Shown: positions 31,250 to 40,889 of the stretch, piece after piece
Layout of the letters: every line of letters starts with the position of its first letter
Numbering within the stretch: the first letter of the stretch is position 1
NCBI RefSeq assembly: GCF_031323975.1
Contig: NZ_JAVIWS010000001.1
Span: 3,968,001 to 4,032,000, forward strand
Source of the DNA: Escherichia ruysiae
Lineage (GTDB): Bacteria; Pseudomonadota; Gammaproteobacteria; Enterobacterales; Enterobacteriaceae
Length of the DNA stretch: 64,000 nucleotides
Direction: 5' to 3'
Translations under genes and position numbers: made by a program
Notes under the pieces: model-generated
Databases searched by the model: none
Told to the model about the DNA's origin: nothing
What the model saw: the letters and a program-made list of their open reading frames with translations, nothing else

Positions 31250-32308
31250 TCATGCGGGGGTCTTTTGACGAGCTGCCGCGTCCTGACGGGAGTGTTCAAG
31301 CAGATTCTGCAAGTAATGCAGCGTGGCTGCCGGAACCAGCGGCGCGATAGCCGTGAGATCGTTTTTCACCAGCAGTTGGCGTACCCGGGAAGCGGATATC
31401 GGCATCTCCTGGTAACGCAGCCGCTCAATTTCAACCAGTTCAATGGGCGGTGCGGAGATAGTCGGTGTTTCCAGCCAGTAGCGCATATCCTGGTTGTACT
31501 GGGCGGTCACGCGGCAATAAGGTTCAGTACCGACAAAGCGATGGGTAACGCCCAATGCTGGAGCGAGGTACTGACGGAAAATCTTCAGATCAATTTCGGT
31601 GTAGCAATGGTTAATGACGCACTGTTCTTTAATGAAGTAGCAGGGGAACGTGGCGCGGGAGATGATGTATTCGGAGCCGCGATGCACGGTCAGGCGCGGA
31701 ATATCGGCGGTGCCTTTCAACACCAGATCCAGCCGGTCTTCATAGGGAAAGCGCGAAGAATCTTCTTTGACTAAAAACAGATGCAGCCAGTCACACTGTG
31801 CCGCTGCCTGTTGAATCAGATAACGGTGACCGTTAGTAAAGGGATTGGCGTTCATCACAATGCAGCCAATTTTGTTCCCTTCATGACGAAATTTTTTTAG
31901 TGACTCGGCATAGCGTTTCAGACGTGTGGCACTGTTTTCCATCAACACCATCACGCCTGGTACGCTGGTCAGCGTGTAAAAACCGCACTGGCGGAACAGC
32001 GCCTCGTATTCGATTTTGGTATAAATAAACAGATGCGTGCTGTGCCGTTCATAGGCGAGGTTTATCAGTTCGGTGGCTAATGTCAGCGCCAGTCCTTCAC
32101 CGCGAACAGATTCGCTGATAGCGACGCACTTAATAATATTTCCGGCGATTCCACCGCAAGCGATAAGCTTTTCATTGCGGGTTACGGTAATAAATACTTC
32201 GACTGTTGTGTCAACGCTCAAATCATTGTCATGCAGAAATTGGGCAATTTCTGCCATTTTTTTATTTTCTGAACGTTTTACCCGGGTGAAAATATCATTG
32301 CCGAACAT
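31250..32308 (-). CDS. citC: CitC, citrate lyase acetate:SH-protein ligase
   Basis: Activates citrate lyase by acetylating the thiol of the CitD prosthetic group with acetate and ATP. 352 residues: an N-terminal acetyltransferase-like region (about 1-135) and a nucleotidyltransferase domain whose motif NANPFTNGHRYLI resembles the HxGH active site; ISASRVRQLL near the end is the partner ISSTxVR-like motif. First gene of the cit operon, divergent from dpiB. Confidence 0.96.
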   Translation of the reverse strand: MFGNDIFTRVKRSENKKMAEIAQFLHDNDLSVDTTVEVFITVTRNEKLIACGGIAGNIIKCVAISESVRGEGLALTLATELINLAYERHSTHLFIYTKIEYEALFRQCGFYTLTSVPGVMVLMENSATRLKRYAESLKKFRHEGNKIGCIVMNANPFTNGHRYLIQQAAAQCDWLHLFLVKEDSSRFPYEDRLDLVLKGTADIPRLTVHRGSEYIISRATFPCYFIKEQCVINHCYTEIDLKIFRQYLAPALGVTHRFVGTEPYCRVTAQYNQDMRYWLETPTISAPPIELVEIERLRYQEMPISASRVRQLLVKNDLTAIAPLVPAATLHYLQNLLEHSRQDAAARQKTPA

Positions 32309-32470
32309 AATAAGTCATATCCTGAAGGTATGTGTTGTTATCAATTTGCAATGAATGTTAGTCAGTGTTGCAAACTGATAACCTTTTATTTTCAGTTGGG
32401 AGAAAAGGCAGCGAGCGAGGTATATCTGTTTCTCCTTTTGCCATACATCCTAAGGAGTATTGCGGCGTGA

Positions 32471-32492
32471 AATTTTGATTTATTTCACATAG
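32471..32492. promoter_or_regulatory. Candidate CRP site between citC and dpiB
   Basis: TTTGA-N6-TCACA at 32474-32489 matches the CRP half-sites TGTGA/TCACA at 9 of 10 positions. The citC-dpiB gap (32309-32686) also has very AT-rich tracts at 32505-32640 where DpiA is known to bind in E. coli; I cannot place those sites exactly. Confidence 0.5.
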
Positions 32493-32686
32493 AGTTAGTG
32501 GTTTTTTATTTATTTAATGGTTTTAAGTTTTTTAATTAATGTAATTGCGGATTGGTGCGTGGTTTTAAGTTATTTAATTGATTTAATGAATGAATTTTGC
32601 CACGATCATATTTGATTTTTATATATCGAGATTCAACATTTTAATTACATTCACCAAAAGACAGGGTTTACCCCGCAAGGAAAACA

Positions 32687-34345
32687 ATGTTGCAGTTTAA
32701 TGAGAATAAACAGTTTGCTTTTTTCGAACGACTGGCATTTCCGTTGCGTATCTTCCTGCTGATTCTGGTGTTCTCAATATTTGTCATCGCAGCACTGGCG
32801 CAATATTTTACGGCCAGTTTTGAGGACTATTTAACGCTTCATGTGCGCGATATGGCAATGAATCAGGCGAAAATTATTGCCTCCAATGACAGCATCATCA
32901 CGGCGGTTAAAGCGCGTAATTACAAACGGCTGGCGACCATTGCCGATAAATTACAAAGAGATACTGATTTTGACTATGTGGTGATAGGTGACCGCAACTC
33001 GATCCGCCTTTACCATCCTAATCCCGAGAAAATTGGTTATCCTATGCAATTCACCAAACCCGGCGCGCTGGAGAAAGGGGAGAGCTACTTCATCACGGGT
33101 AAAGGGTCGATAGGTATGGCGATGCGTGCCAAAACACCGATCTTTGATGATGATGGCAAAGTCATCGGCGTGGTGTCGGTGGGTTATCTGGTCAGTAAAA
33201 TCGATAGCTGGCGCGCCGAATTTTTATTACCAATGGCCGGCGTATTTGTCGTGCTACTGGGTATTCTGATGCTGTTGTCGTGGTTCTTAGCCGCACATAT
33301 CCGCCGCCAAATGATGGGGATGGAACCGAAGCAAATTGCGCGGGTTGTTCGTCAGCAAGAGGCGCTGTTTAGTTCGGTTTATGAAGGGCTGATTGCAGTG
33401 GATCCGCACGGTGACATAACCGCCATCAACCGTAACGCAAGAAAAATGCTGGGGCTGAGTTCCCCTGGGCGGCAGTGGCTGGGCAAACCCATTGCAGAGG
33501 TGGTCAGACCCGCCGATTTCTTCACCGAGCAGATTGATGAAAAACGCCAGGATGTGGTGACAAATTTTAACGGCCTGAGCGTCATTGCTAATCGGGAGGC
33601 TATTCGTTCTGGTGACGATTTGCTGGGGGCAATTATCAGCTTTCGTAGTAAAGACGAAATTTCCACCCTCAATGCACAACTGACGCAAATTAAACAATAT
33701 GTCGAAAGCCTGCGCACATTGCGTCATGAACATCTCAATTGGATGTCTACGCTCAATGGTCTGTTGCAGATGAAAGAGTATGATCGCGTGCTGGCGATGG
33801 TTCAGGGGGAGTCCCAGGCTCAGCAACAGCTTATTGACAGTCTGCGCGAAGCCTTTGCCGATCGCCAGGTGGCGGGGCTGTTGTTTGGTAAAGTACAGCG
33901 CGCCCGCGAACTGGGGCTAAAAATGACAATCGTCCCCGGCAGCCAGCTTTCTCAACTGCCGCCAGGGCTGGACAGCACTGAGTTTGCGGCGATTGTGGGC
34001 AACTTACTCGATAACGCTTTCGAAGCCAGTTTGCGCAGCGATGAAGGGAATAAGATAGTCGAGTTATATTTGAGTGATGAAGGCGATGATGTGGTGATAG
34101 AAGTCGCCGATCAGGGTTGCGGTGTCCCAGAGGCTCTGCGCGACAAAATATTTGAGCAGGGCGTCAGTACGCGTGCTGATGAACCCGGTGAGCATGGCAT
34201 TGGGTTGTATCTTATTGCCAGCTATGTAACGCGCTGCGGTGGAGTTATCACTCTTGAAGAGAATGACCCCTGCGGTACTTTATTTTCAATCTATATTCCG
34301 AAAGTGAAACCTAATGACAGCTCCATTAACTCTATTGATCGTTGA
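32687..34345 (+). CDS. dpiB: DpiB (CitA), citrate-sensing histidine kinase
   Basis: Inner-membrane sensor kinase of the CitA/DcuS family that controls citrate fermentation genes with DpiA. 552 residues: TM1 about 20-42, periplasmic PAS-like citrate domain about 43-180, TM2 about 181-203, a cytoplasmic PAS domain about 220-325, the phospho-acceptor H347 in LRTLRHEHLNWM, and an ATPase domain with N-box LLDNAFEA. It overlaps dpiA by 32 nt. Confidence 0.96.
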   Translation: MLQFNENKQFAFFERLAFPLRIFLLILVFSIFVIAALAQYFTASFEDYLTLHVRDMAMNQAKIIASNDSIITAVKARNYKRLATIADKLQRDTDFDYVVIGDRNSIRLYHPNPEKIGYPMQFTKPGALEKGESYFITGKGSIGMAMRAKTPIFDDDGKVIGVVSVGYLVSKIDSWRAEFLLPMAGVFVVLLGILMLLSWFLAAHIRRQMMGMEPKQIARVVRQQEALFSSVYEGLIAVDPHGDITAINRNARKMLGLSSPGRQWLGKPIAEVVRPADFFTEQIDEKRQDVVTNFNGLSVIANREAIRSGDDLLGAIISFRSKDEISTLNAQLTQIKQYVESLRTLRHEHLNWMSTLNGLLQMKEYDRVLAMVQGESQAQQQLIDSLREAFADRQVAGLLFGKVQRARELGLKMTIVPGSQLSQLPPGLDSTEFAAIVGNLLDNAFEASLRSDEGNKIVELYLSDEGDDVVIEVADQGCGVPEALRDKIFEQGVSTRADEPGEHGIGLYLIASYVTRCGGVITLEENDPCGTLFSIYIPKVKPNDSSINSIDR

Positions 34346-34994
34346 GGACGAAACGCCGCTGGCAGAGATGCATGCGGAATATATTCGTCATATTCCCGGA
34401 TTCAGTCAGATATTGCTGGCGGGAAACCTGGCGCAGGCCCGAATGATGATCGAGCGTTTTAAGCCGGGGCTTATCCTGCTGGATAACTATCTCCCTGACG
34501 GTAGAGGTATTAATTTACTGCATGAACTAGTGCAGGCGCATTATCCCGGTGACGTGGTGTTTACTACTGCTGCCAGCGATATGGAAACGGTATCTGAAGC
34601 AGTACGCTGTGGTGTGTTTGATTATCTGATCAAGCCAATTGCTTATGAGCGTCTGGGACAGACATTGACCCGTTTTCGCCAGCGTAAACATATGCTGGAA
34701 AGTATTGATAGTGCCAGTCAGAAGCAAATTGATGAGATGTTTAACGCTTATGCGCGTGGCGAACCGAAGGACGATCTTCCGACTGGTATTGATGCGTTGA
34801 CACTTAACGCAGTGCGGAAACTTTTCAAAGAGCCAGGTGTGCAACATACGGCGGAGACGGTAGCGCAGGCATTGACCATCAGTCGCACTACCGCCAGACG
34901 TTATCTTGAATATTGCGCCAGCCGCCATCTTGTTATTGCTGAAATTGTTCACGGTAAAGTTGGCAGGCCGCAGCGCATTTACCACAGTGGCTGA
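34314..34994 (+). CDS. dpiA: DpiA (CitB), citrate response regulator
   Basis: 226-residue response regulator: receiver domain 1-125 with phospho-acceptor D57 in LILLDNYLPD, acidic pocket E11/D12 and K107 region, and a C-terminal helix-turn-helix (ETVAQALTISRTTARRYLEYC). Activates the cit operon; in E. coli it also binds replication-origin-like AT-rich DNA and links to the SOS response. Its start lies within dpiB. Confidence 0.96.
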   Translation: MTAPLTLLIVEDETPLAEMHAEYIRHIPGFSQILLAGNLAQARMMIERFKPGLILLDNYLPDGRGINLLHELVQAHYPGDVVFTTAASDMETVSEAVRCGVFDYLIKPIAYERLGQTLTRFRQRKHMLESIDSASQKQIDEMFNAYARGEPKDDLPTGIDALTLNAVRKLFKEPGVQHTAETVAQALTISRTTARRYLEYCASRHLVIAEIVHGKVGRPQRIYHSG

Positions 34995-35000
34995 AGAGAG

Positions 35001-35025
35001 TGCCGGAGGAAGCATACCTCCGGCA
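35001..35025. terminator. Palindrome between convergent dpiA and dcuC
   Basis: TGCCGGAGG-N7-CCTCCGGCA, 9-bp perfect arms in the 38-bp gap. It lacks a clear U-run on either strand but is the only candidate for ending both convergent transcripts. Confidence 0.55.
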
Positions 35026-35032
35026 AGGAGAA

Positions 35033-36418
35033 TTATTTACCTGTAACTGCGGCGGCTGTTCCGGGTACAATCAACTCTGTAGCCACGATGACAATCACCA
35101 GCCCAACAAGCACCGGCACCGAGGTGCGTTTAACCACTTCAAAAGGCGAAATTTTTGCCATCCCGGCAACCGCAACCACAACGCCAGAGACAGGCGAAAT
35201 CGTGCGACCCAGGTTTGACGCCTGTAGCATTGGAATAGTCAGGTATGCCGGGTTAATGCCTGAAGAGTGCGCCAGTTTCGGGATCATCTCAACGAATGCA
35301 TAGAATGGCGCATTGCCGGAACCCGTAGTCACCGCCGCCAGCATCGTCAGGATAACCAACACCAGCATGAGGATAATGCTCGCTGAACCAAACGAGGTAG
35401 CGATTGAGATCAGGCTCTGGATAAAACCGATGGTGCTAAGTCCCTGGGCAAATACCCCCGCAGCAACTAATAGCATTACCACGTTAGCGAAGGCATCAGC
35501 CATGCCGCGATAAGCCACTTCGAGGCCAGAAAAGACTTTTTGTGTATTAAAGCTGCGAATAAATTCCAGAACGGAGGCAATCAGCATACATATCACCAGA
35601 ATGGTGATGATGTGCAATTGCGGACCCCATTTGCCGTCAAAAAATAGCACGCCAATGATCGGTGTGAACGGCAGAATGGCGTAAAACGCGGGGGCGGTGG
35701 TAGTGATTTCGCTGACATCTAACATTTCATGAGAGATGTGCTCTTTTTTATCCAGATAACGCTGCCAGAAAAAATGGGCTATCGCCATGCCGATAATTGC
35801 GGTAATTGAGATAGGCAGCGTCGTTTTGAAGGCGAAGTCAATTAACGGCATTTCGGAAGCCTGCGCCGCCAGCACCACATCACCAGAAGTTGGTGCGAGA
35901 ATAATTGCCGCCGGTGAGGCGCAAATGGCAGCAGCCGCGCCGCGACTAATACCCACGTTCACCATGACCGGGAACAACGTTGCCATCAGTAAAACGCCCA
36001 GGCCCGTTGCGGAGGAAACTGCCAGTGACATCAGGCAGGCAACAAAATAGGCGGCAATCATCAGCAGGTAAGGGGAGTTTATGTACTGCAGCGGTTTTGA
36101 CGCCAGCTTGACGACCATATCGTTCGCGCCGATATGGGTCATATAAGCGGCAAAACCACACAGCATCATGATCATCATGCCAAGGTCGCCACCGCGACTC
36201 ATCAGCAATATTTTAATGTATTCAACGATATCCGTGGCACTATAGCCCGTTGAAGTCTGGCTGGCAGGTAAAACTTTGTGCCCCATAATGGCACTGATAA
36301 TCAGCAATAACAGACCACCTGCAAATAATACCCCGGTGGCGGAATACCCTTTAATGATGTAGCGAGCTACACCCACAATAACCATAACTCCAATAAGGAG
36401 CTCAATGAATGTCAGCAT
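35033..36418 (-). CDS. dcuC: DcuC, anaerobic C4-dicarboxylate carrier
   Basis: Inner-membrane succinate efflux / C4-dicarboxylate carrier used in fermentation. 461 residues with about 12-14 helices. The frame is open 61 codons upstream, but ATG 36418 gives the K-12 start MLTFIELLIG. It complements the cit locus, since succinate is exported when citrate is fermented. An FNR box lies 88-101 bases upstream, in keeping with known anaerobic induction. Confidence 0.96.
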   Translation of the reverse strand: MLTFIELLIGVMVIVGVARYIIKGYSATGVLFAGGLLLLIISAIMGHKVLPASQTSTGYSATDIVEYIKILLMSRGGDLGMMIMMLCGFAAYMTHIGANDMVVKLASKPLQYINSPYLLMIAAYFVACLMSLAVSSATGLGVLLMATLFPVMVNVGISRGAAAAICASPAAIILAPTSGDVVLAAQASEMPLIDFAFKTTLPISITAIIGMAIAHFFWQRYLDKKEHISHEMLDVSEITTTAPAFYAILPFTPIIGVLFFDGKWGPQLHIITILVICMLIASVLEFIRSFNTQKVFSGLEVAYRGMADAFANVVMLLVAAGVFAQGLSTIGFIQSLISIATSFGSASIILMLVLVILTMLAAVTTGSGNAPFYAFVEMIPKLAHSSGINPAYLTIPMLQASNLGRTISPVSGVVVAVAGMAKISPFEVVKRTSVPVLVGLVIVIVATELIVPGTAAAVTGK

Positions 36419-36505
36419 AATTTTTCCTGTTCCAGACTCCAAGGTAAATAATAACAAATTCCTAAGACTAAAGAAAAAATATGCCGAATAAATGGGTGGC
36501 GAATG

Positions 36506-36519
36506 CTGATTAAAATCAA
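36506..36519 (-). promoter_or_regulatory. FNR box upstream of dcuC
   Basis: On the minus strand TTGAT-TTTA-ATCAG, 9 of 10 matches to TTGATNNNNATCAA. The position fits anaerobic activation of dcuC. Confidence 0.75.
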
Positions 36520-36987
36520 GAAAAGCTACCATTAATACATTGATGTTTTTGTTTTTTATACCTGAATAACAAAATGCGTTTTTATGACCGGTATTTATCA
36601 ATGTGATTATGTATGCTAATTGATAAGTAATTGATGCAGTTTTGTTAATCGCTTGATGGGAGAACCTTTTCTTACTTAAAAAATGATTTTCTGTATACGC
36701 GTGATGAGAGTGTAGGAGATGTTTATTTGCTGACTTATTATTTCATCTAGTTAAAAAATAAGGTTTTTTTCTGTTGTAGATTGCGAACCGTGCTGGGATG
36801 AATTTTGTGATTAAGCAGCTATATGAAAGAAAAATACAACTTAAGTCTCCGGAATAATTTGATGATATTTTCTTGTATAACGCTATTAAATATTAAGTTT
36901 GTTCTTTAGGTTGAAGTAATTAAGGTTTGTTTATTTTAGTTTAGCTATGCTGACAGTGGATTTCTGATAAATATTTTATGGCCACTA

Positions 36988-37381
36988 ATGGGCGCAAGTA
37001 AATGTATTGCCGTAATTCCCCTTGTTTTCATTGAGCGAATCCGTGTTGACTAAGTTTCTGCTGGTACGGATCTATGGATTACTACATTTAGATAGAATCT
37101 CGGTAAAACCTGGCATTCACTTTTCGCTTATAACAAAGAAAAAACGATCGCTATAACGAAAAATCGTGGGGCAGCGGTTTGGGTCAGTTGCGTTGGGATG
37201 AGAAAAGTAACGGGTACGGTTTGTACGTAACGACGCGTGATAACGGGAACGACATACCTGTCCCGGTGTACTGCCATTGGTTTGTGTGGGCTATGAGCTG
37301 GCTACTTTTCAGATGACCTATATTCCTGGCACCTACAACAATGGCAATGTTTACTTTGCCTGGATGCGGTTTCAGTTTTAG
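36988..37381 (+). pseudogene. pagP: pagP relic (lipid A palmitoyltransferase), decayed
   Basis: Remnant of the outer-membrane enzyme that adds palmitate to lipid A. Translation from ATG 36988 gives MGASKCIAVIPLVFI, like the PagP signal peptide, then an in-frame stop (TAA); GTDLWITTFR is followed by a second stop (TAG). A deletion then joins the segment to [11 protein letters not shown], where one base is missing and the frame shifts to [21 protein letters not shown] further in-frame loss of some 35-40 codons leads to [13 protein letters not shown], and another shift restores [20 protein letters not shown] plus the terminal WMRFQF stop. The relic is 394 bp versus about 560 bp for intact pagP. 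The rest of the 1137-bp dcuC-cspE gap is AT-rich, with the dcuC control region at one end and the cspE leader at the other. Confidence 0.88.
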
Positions 37382-37555
37382 ACAAGTTATGTTTTTACAA
37401 AACCTTTAAAAATCATAGCGTAAGGCAAGTATCACCAAAAATAACGCGACTTTTATCACTTTTTAGCAAAGTTGCACTGGACAAAGCGTACCACAATTGG
37501 TGTACTGGTAACCGACACAGCATTTGTGTCTATTTTTCATGTAAAGGTAATTTTG

Positions 37556-37765
37556 ATGTCTAAGATTAAAGGTAACGTTAAGTGGTTTAATGAGTCCAAA
37601 GGATTCGGTTTCATTACTCCGGAAGACGGCAGCAAAGATGTGTTCGTACACTTCTCTGCAATCCAGACTAATGGTTTTAAAACTCTTGCTGAAGGTCAGC
37701 GCGTAGAGTTCGAAATCACTAACGGTGCCAAAGGCCCTTCTGCTGCAAACGTAATCGCTCTGTAA
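37556..37765 (+). CDS. cspE: CspE, cold-shock-family RNA chaperone
   Basis: 69-residue single-domain OB-fold protein that melts RNA structure and acts as an antiterminator. RNP1 KGFGFI at 15-20 and RNP2 VFVHF at 29-33. Constitutive at 37 C in E. coli. The 28 upstream in-frame codons are part of the leader; ATG 37556 follows AAAGGTAATTTTG and gives the family length. Confidence 0.98.
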
Positions 37766-37786
37766 GATACGTCAGCAAGAATTCAA

Positions 37787-37813
37787 AACCCGCTTAATCA
37801 GCGGGTTTTTTTT
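37787..37813 (+). terminator. Rho-independent terminator of cspE
   Basis: AACCCGC-TTAATCA-GCGGGTT followed by a run of T to 37813, 21 bases after the cspE stop. Confidence 0.93.
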
Positions 37814-37818
37814 GGTCT

Positions 37819-38202
37819 TTAGTGTGCGGTTGATGCTGAAAACAACCAGAAAGCCAGTGCAGTCATGGCAAAAGAACCTAACAGGTTTACGAAGACGTTC
37901 AGTAATGCCCAACCAAAACGCCCTTCCTGCAACAAAAACACCACTTCGGCTGAAAATGTTGAGAAGGTTGTCAACCCGCCACAAAATCCGGTGGTGATTA
38001 ATACTTTCCACACTGGATCAATGTTTGTCATCCGACTGAACCAGGCAAATCCCATACCTATGATGAATGCGCCGATCAGGTTTGCTGCCAATGTTCCCAA
38101 AGGAATCGCCTGATGCAGCGGGTTAAATCGCATACTTAACAGCCATCTCGCCACGCTTCCCGTACCACCGCCAATAAAAACTGCTAAAAGGAGTTGTAAC
38201 AC
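37819..38202 (-). CDS. crcB: CrcB/FluC, fluoride channel
   Basis: 127-residue dual-topology inner-membrane fluoride channel with four helices. Family motifs [10 protein letters not shown] at 11-20, the pore N41 and [13 protein letters not shown] at 72-84 are present. The start is GTG at 38202, preceded by AGGAG. I saw no fluoride-riboswitch fold in the short upstream region. Convergent with cspE. Confidence 0.96.
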
Positions 38203-38294
38203 TGCAAAATCCTGCTATTTGATTTGTATGAGTGATAAGTGTAACGCCGAATAATCATCGTTGGCGAATTTTACGACTTTGGCAGGAGGTGGTA

Positions 38295-39083
38295 ATGCTG
38301 GTTGCCGCAGGACAATTTGCTGTTACATCCGTGTGGGAAAAGAACGCTGAAATTTGCGCCTCGTTGATGGCGCAGGCGGCGGAAAACGACGTCTCGTTGT
38401 TTGTCCTGCCGGAAGCCTTGCTGGCGCGGGACGATCATGATCCGGATCTATCTGTTAAATCAGCGCAGCTGCTGGAAGGCCAATTTATCGGGCGTTTATT
38501 GCGGGAAAGTAAACGTAACATGATGACGACGATTCTGACGATTCATGTTCCCTCTACGCCGGGGCGAGCATGGAATATGCTGGTGGCTCTTCAGGCAGGA
38601 AAAATTGTCGCTCGTTATGCCAAATTGCATCTTTATGATGCGTTTTCCATTCAGGAGTCGCGTCATGTTGATGCAGGTAATGAAATAGCCCAGTTACTGG
38701 AGGTCGAAGGCATGAAGGTCGGTCTTATGACCTGCTATGACTTACGCTTTCCGGAGCTGGCGCTGGCACAGGCTATACAGGGAGCAGAAATCCTGGTCCT
38801 TCCGGCAGCCTGGGTTCGCGGACCGCTCAAAGAGCACCACTGGTCAACGTTGCTTGCTGCTCGTGCTCTGGATACCACCTGTTATATGGTGGCGGCAGGG
38901 GAGTGCGGGAACAAAAATATCGGGCAAAGCCGGATTATCGATCCCTTTGGCGTCACCATTGCGGCGGCGGCAGAAATGCCGGCCTTAATCATGGCGGAAG
39001 TGACACCTGAACGCGTGCGTCAGGTACGTGCACAACTCCCCGTCTTAAACAACCGACGGTTTGCGCCACCGCAATTATTATGA
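38295..39083 (+). CDS. ybeM: YbeM, nitrilase-family amidase (deaminated glutathione amidase-like)
   Basis: 262-residue C-N hydrolase. The Glu-Lys-Cys triad is visible: E40 in FVLPEAL, K110 in RYAKLHLYD and C147 in [10 protein letters not shown]. Relatives (Nit1) hydrolyse deaminated glutathione, a metabolite-repair job; I assign it by family. The frame is open 21 codons upstream, but ATG 38295 directly follows AGGAGGTGGTA. The gene is intact here; I recall it as disrupted in K-12, which would make this the functional form. Confidence 0.9.
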   Translation: MLVAAGQFAVTSVWEKNAEICASLMAQAAENDVSLFVLPEALLARDDHDPDLSVKSAQLLEGQFIGRLLRESKRNMMTTILTIHVPSTPGRAWNMLVALQAGKIVARYAKLHLYDAFSIQESRHVDAGNEIAQLLEVEGMKVGLMTCYDLRFPELALAQAIQGAEILVLPAAWVRGPLKEHHWSTLLAARALDTTCYMVAAGECGNKNIGQSRIIDPFGVTIAAAAEMPALIMAEVTPERVRQVRAQLPVLNNRRFAPPQLL

Positions 39084-39211
39084 TGTTTTTTTATTCGGCG
39101 CTTGATTCACCTTGTTACAGATTGCTATTGTGTGCGCGCGTCGAATGACCGTTAATATTCTCTGGTTTTTAAGGCGCGTTCTGTTGCCGGTTTTATGTCA
39201 AGAAGGTATCT

Positions 39212-39415
39212 ATGGGTGAGATTAGTATTACCAAACTGCTGGTCGTTGCGGCACTGGTCGTTCTGCTGTTTGGGACTAAGAAGTTACGTACGCTGGGCGG
39301 AGACCTTGGAGCGGCTATCAAAGGATTCAAGAAAGCGATGAATGATGACGATGCTGCGGCGAAGAAAGGCGCAGACGTTGATCTTCAGGCTGAAAAGCTC
39401 TCTCATAAAGAGTGA
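39212..39415 (+). CDS. tatE: TatE, Sec-independent translocase subunit
   Basis: 67-residue TatA/TatE protein: one N-terminal membrane helix (about 4-20), the [23 protein letters not shown] amphipathic helix and an acidic tail. It is a minor TatA paralogue that joins TatABC complexes for export of folded proteins. Stand-alone gene with its own terminator. Confidence 0.97.
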   Translation: MGEISITKLLVVAALVVLLFGTKKLRTLGGDLGAAIKGFKKAMNDDDAAAKKGADVDLQAEKLSHKE

Positions 39416-39458
39416 CGTGGCGAGCAGGACGCTCCCTCTATATCTTGTTCGATAAAAA

Positions 39459-39483
39459 AACCCGCTTCAGATAGCGGGTTTTT
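39459..39483. terminator. Bidirectional terminator between tatE and lipA
   Basis: AACCCGC-TTCAGATA-GCGGGTT with a T-run after it on the plus strand and an A-run before it (T-run on the minus strand), so it can end both convergent transcripts. Confidence 0.92.
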
Positions 39484-39513
39484 ATCAGACAGATGTAAGT
39501 AATTATTACGGGA

Positions 39514-40479
39514 TTACTTAACTTCCATCCCTTTCGCCTGCAAATCAGCGTGGTAGGAAGAACGGACAAACGGACCACATGCAGCATGGGTAAAGCCCAT
39601 CGCCAGTGCCTCGGCTTTCATTTCGTCGAACTCATCCGGGCTAACGTAACGTTGAACTGGCAGGTGATGGCGGCTTGGCTGCAAATATTGCCCCAGCGTT
39701 AACATGGTCACACCATGACGACGCAGATCTCGCATCACTTCAATAATTTCTTCATTGGTTTCGCCCAGACCCACCATTAAACCCGATTTGGTCGGGATTT
39801 CCGGATGCGCTTCTTTAAAGCGTTCTAAAAGTTTCAGCGACCAGTTGTAATCCGCGCCTGGGCGTACCTGACGGTAAATACGCGGCACGTTTTCCAGGTT
39901 GTGGTTGAACACGTCTGGCGGCGTGGCGGTCAGAATATCCAGCGCGCGATCCATACGACCACGGAAATCCGGCACCAGAGTTTCAATTTTGATTTCCGGG
40001 CTTTTTTCCCGAATGGCAGTAATGCAATCCGCAAAGTGCTGGGCACCGCCATCGCGCAGGTCGTCACGGTCAACGGAGGTGATAACCACATAACGCAGTG
40101 CCATATCGGCAATGGTCTGCGCCAGTTTCACCGGCTCATTGGCATCCGGAGCTACCGGGCGACCGTGGGCAACGTCACAGAACGGACAACGGCGGGTACA
40201 AATAGCGCCGAGGATCATAAACGTTGCTGTACCGTGGTTGAAGCATTCTGCCAGGTTAGGGCAGGAGGCTTCCTCGCAGACAGAATGCAGGCCATTTTTG
40301 CGCATTGCGGCTTTGATGCCCTGGATACGTGTAGAGTCTGCAGGAAGCTTGATTTTCATCCATTCCGGCTTGCGCAGCAGGGCTTCGCGCTCTGTTGCCA
40401 CGTTTTTAACCGGGATAAGGGCCATCTTATCGGCATCGCGGTATTTTACACCGCGTTCCATCACAATGGGTTTACTCAT
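39514..40479 (-). CDS. lipA: LipA, lipoyl synthase
   Basis: Radical-SAM enzyme that inserts two sulfurs into the octanoyl group on lipoyl domains. 321 residues; auxiliary-cluster cysteines C68, C73 and C79 and the radical-SAM motif C94-x3-C98-x2-C101 (ICTRRCPFC) are present, and the C-terminal RSSYHAD serine region is intact. Usually separated from lipB by ybeF in K-12; here only a 410-bp gap remains. Confidence 0.98.
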   Translation of the reverse strand: MSKPIVMERGVKYRDADKMALIPVKNVATEREALLRKPEWMKIKLPADSTRIQGIKAAMRKNGLHSVCEEASCPNLAECFNHGTATFMILGAICTRRCPFCDVAHGRPVAPDANEPVKLAQTIADMALRYVVITSVDRDDLRDGGAQHFADCITAIREKSPEIKIETLVPDFRGRMDRALDILTATPPDVFNHNLENVPRIYRQVRPGADYNWSLKLLERFKEAHPEIPTKSGLMVGLGETNEEIIEVMRDLRRHGVTMLTLGQYLQPSRHHLPVQRYVSPDEFDEMKAEALAMGFTHAACGPFVRSSYHADLQAKGMEVK

Positions 40480-40852
40480 AGCGTGCGTGTTCCAGTTGCG
40501 AATTACGAAGGAAAGCGTTCAACTCAATAGATTGTTGTAATTATCAACTATTTTTGAATTAACGACTGGCAGTATATCATTGAAACGGTCCAGAAAGCAG
40601 CCAAAGCGGTCGCGAAAATGTAAAATTGTTGTTGGTTTGTGCCATTTTGTCGTTTATCTCTGTGATCTGGCTGTAACAATAATTTTTTCAAATGACGTTG
40701 TCGGTAACATCAATCACTCATGAAGTCTGAGCACGCTGGATGAATGTGTTGTAATAGACAGCAAAATCCATTTGCCCCTCATTTAATGCTGAAAAGAGCT
40801 ATTTCTCCAGAGGCCTGCAACGGTTAAAGAGGACATAAATGTGGGCATGAGT

Positions 40853-40878
40853 AATGACCCAGTACAAGTTGGGTCATT
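40853..40878. other. Inverted repeat downstream of lipB
   Basis: AATGACCC-N10-GGGTCATT just past the lipB stop, without a long U-run; possibly the lipB transcript end. The lipA-lipB gap (40480-40889) otherwise shows the lipA promoter region and no gene; I see no trace of the LysR gene ybeF found here in K-12. Confidence 0.45.
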
Positions 40879-40889
40879 TATGAGCGTCG

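Noticed and set aside
36928..36943. PhoP-box-like GTTTA direct repeat upstream of the pagP relic
   Set aside because: The two GTTTA units are spaced 10 bp instead of the usual 11, and the downstream gene is dead; too weak to annotate.
38203..38294. Fluoride riboswitch upstream of crcB
   Set aside because: The gap is short and shows no pseudoknot-like conserved segments; not supported.
40839..40850. Three-codon frame ATG-TGG-GCA-TGA after AAAGAGGA between lipA and lipB
   Set aside because: A leader peptide would need a downstream gene on the plus strand and none follows; chance match.
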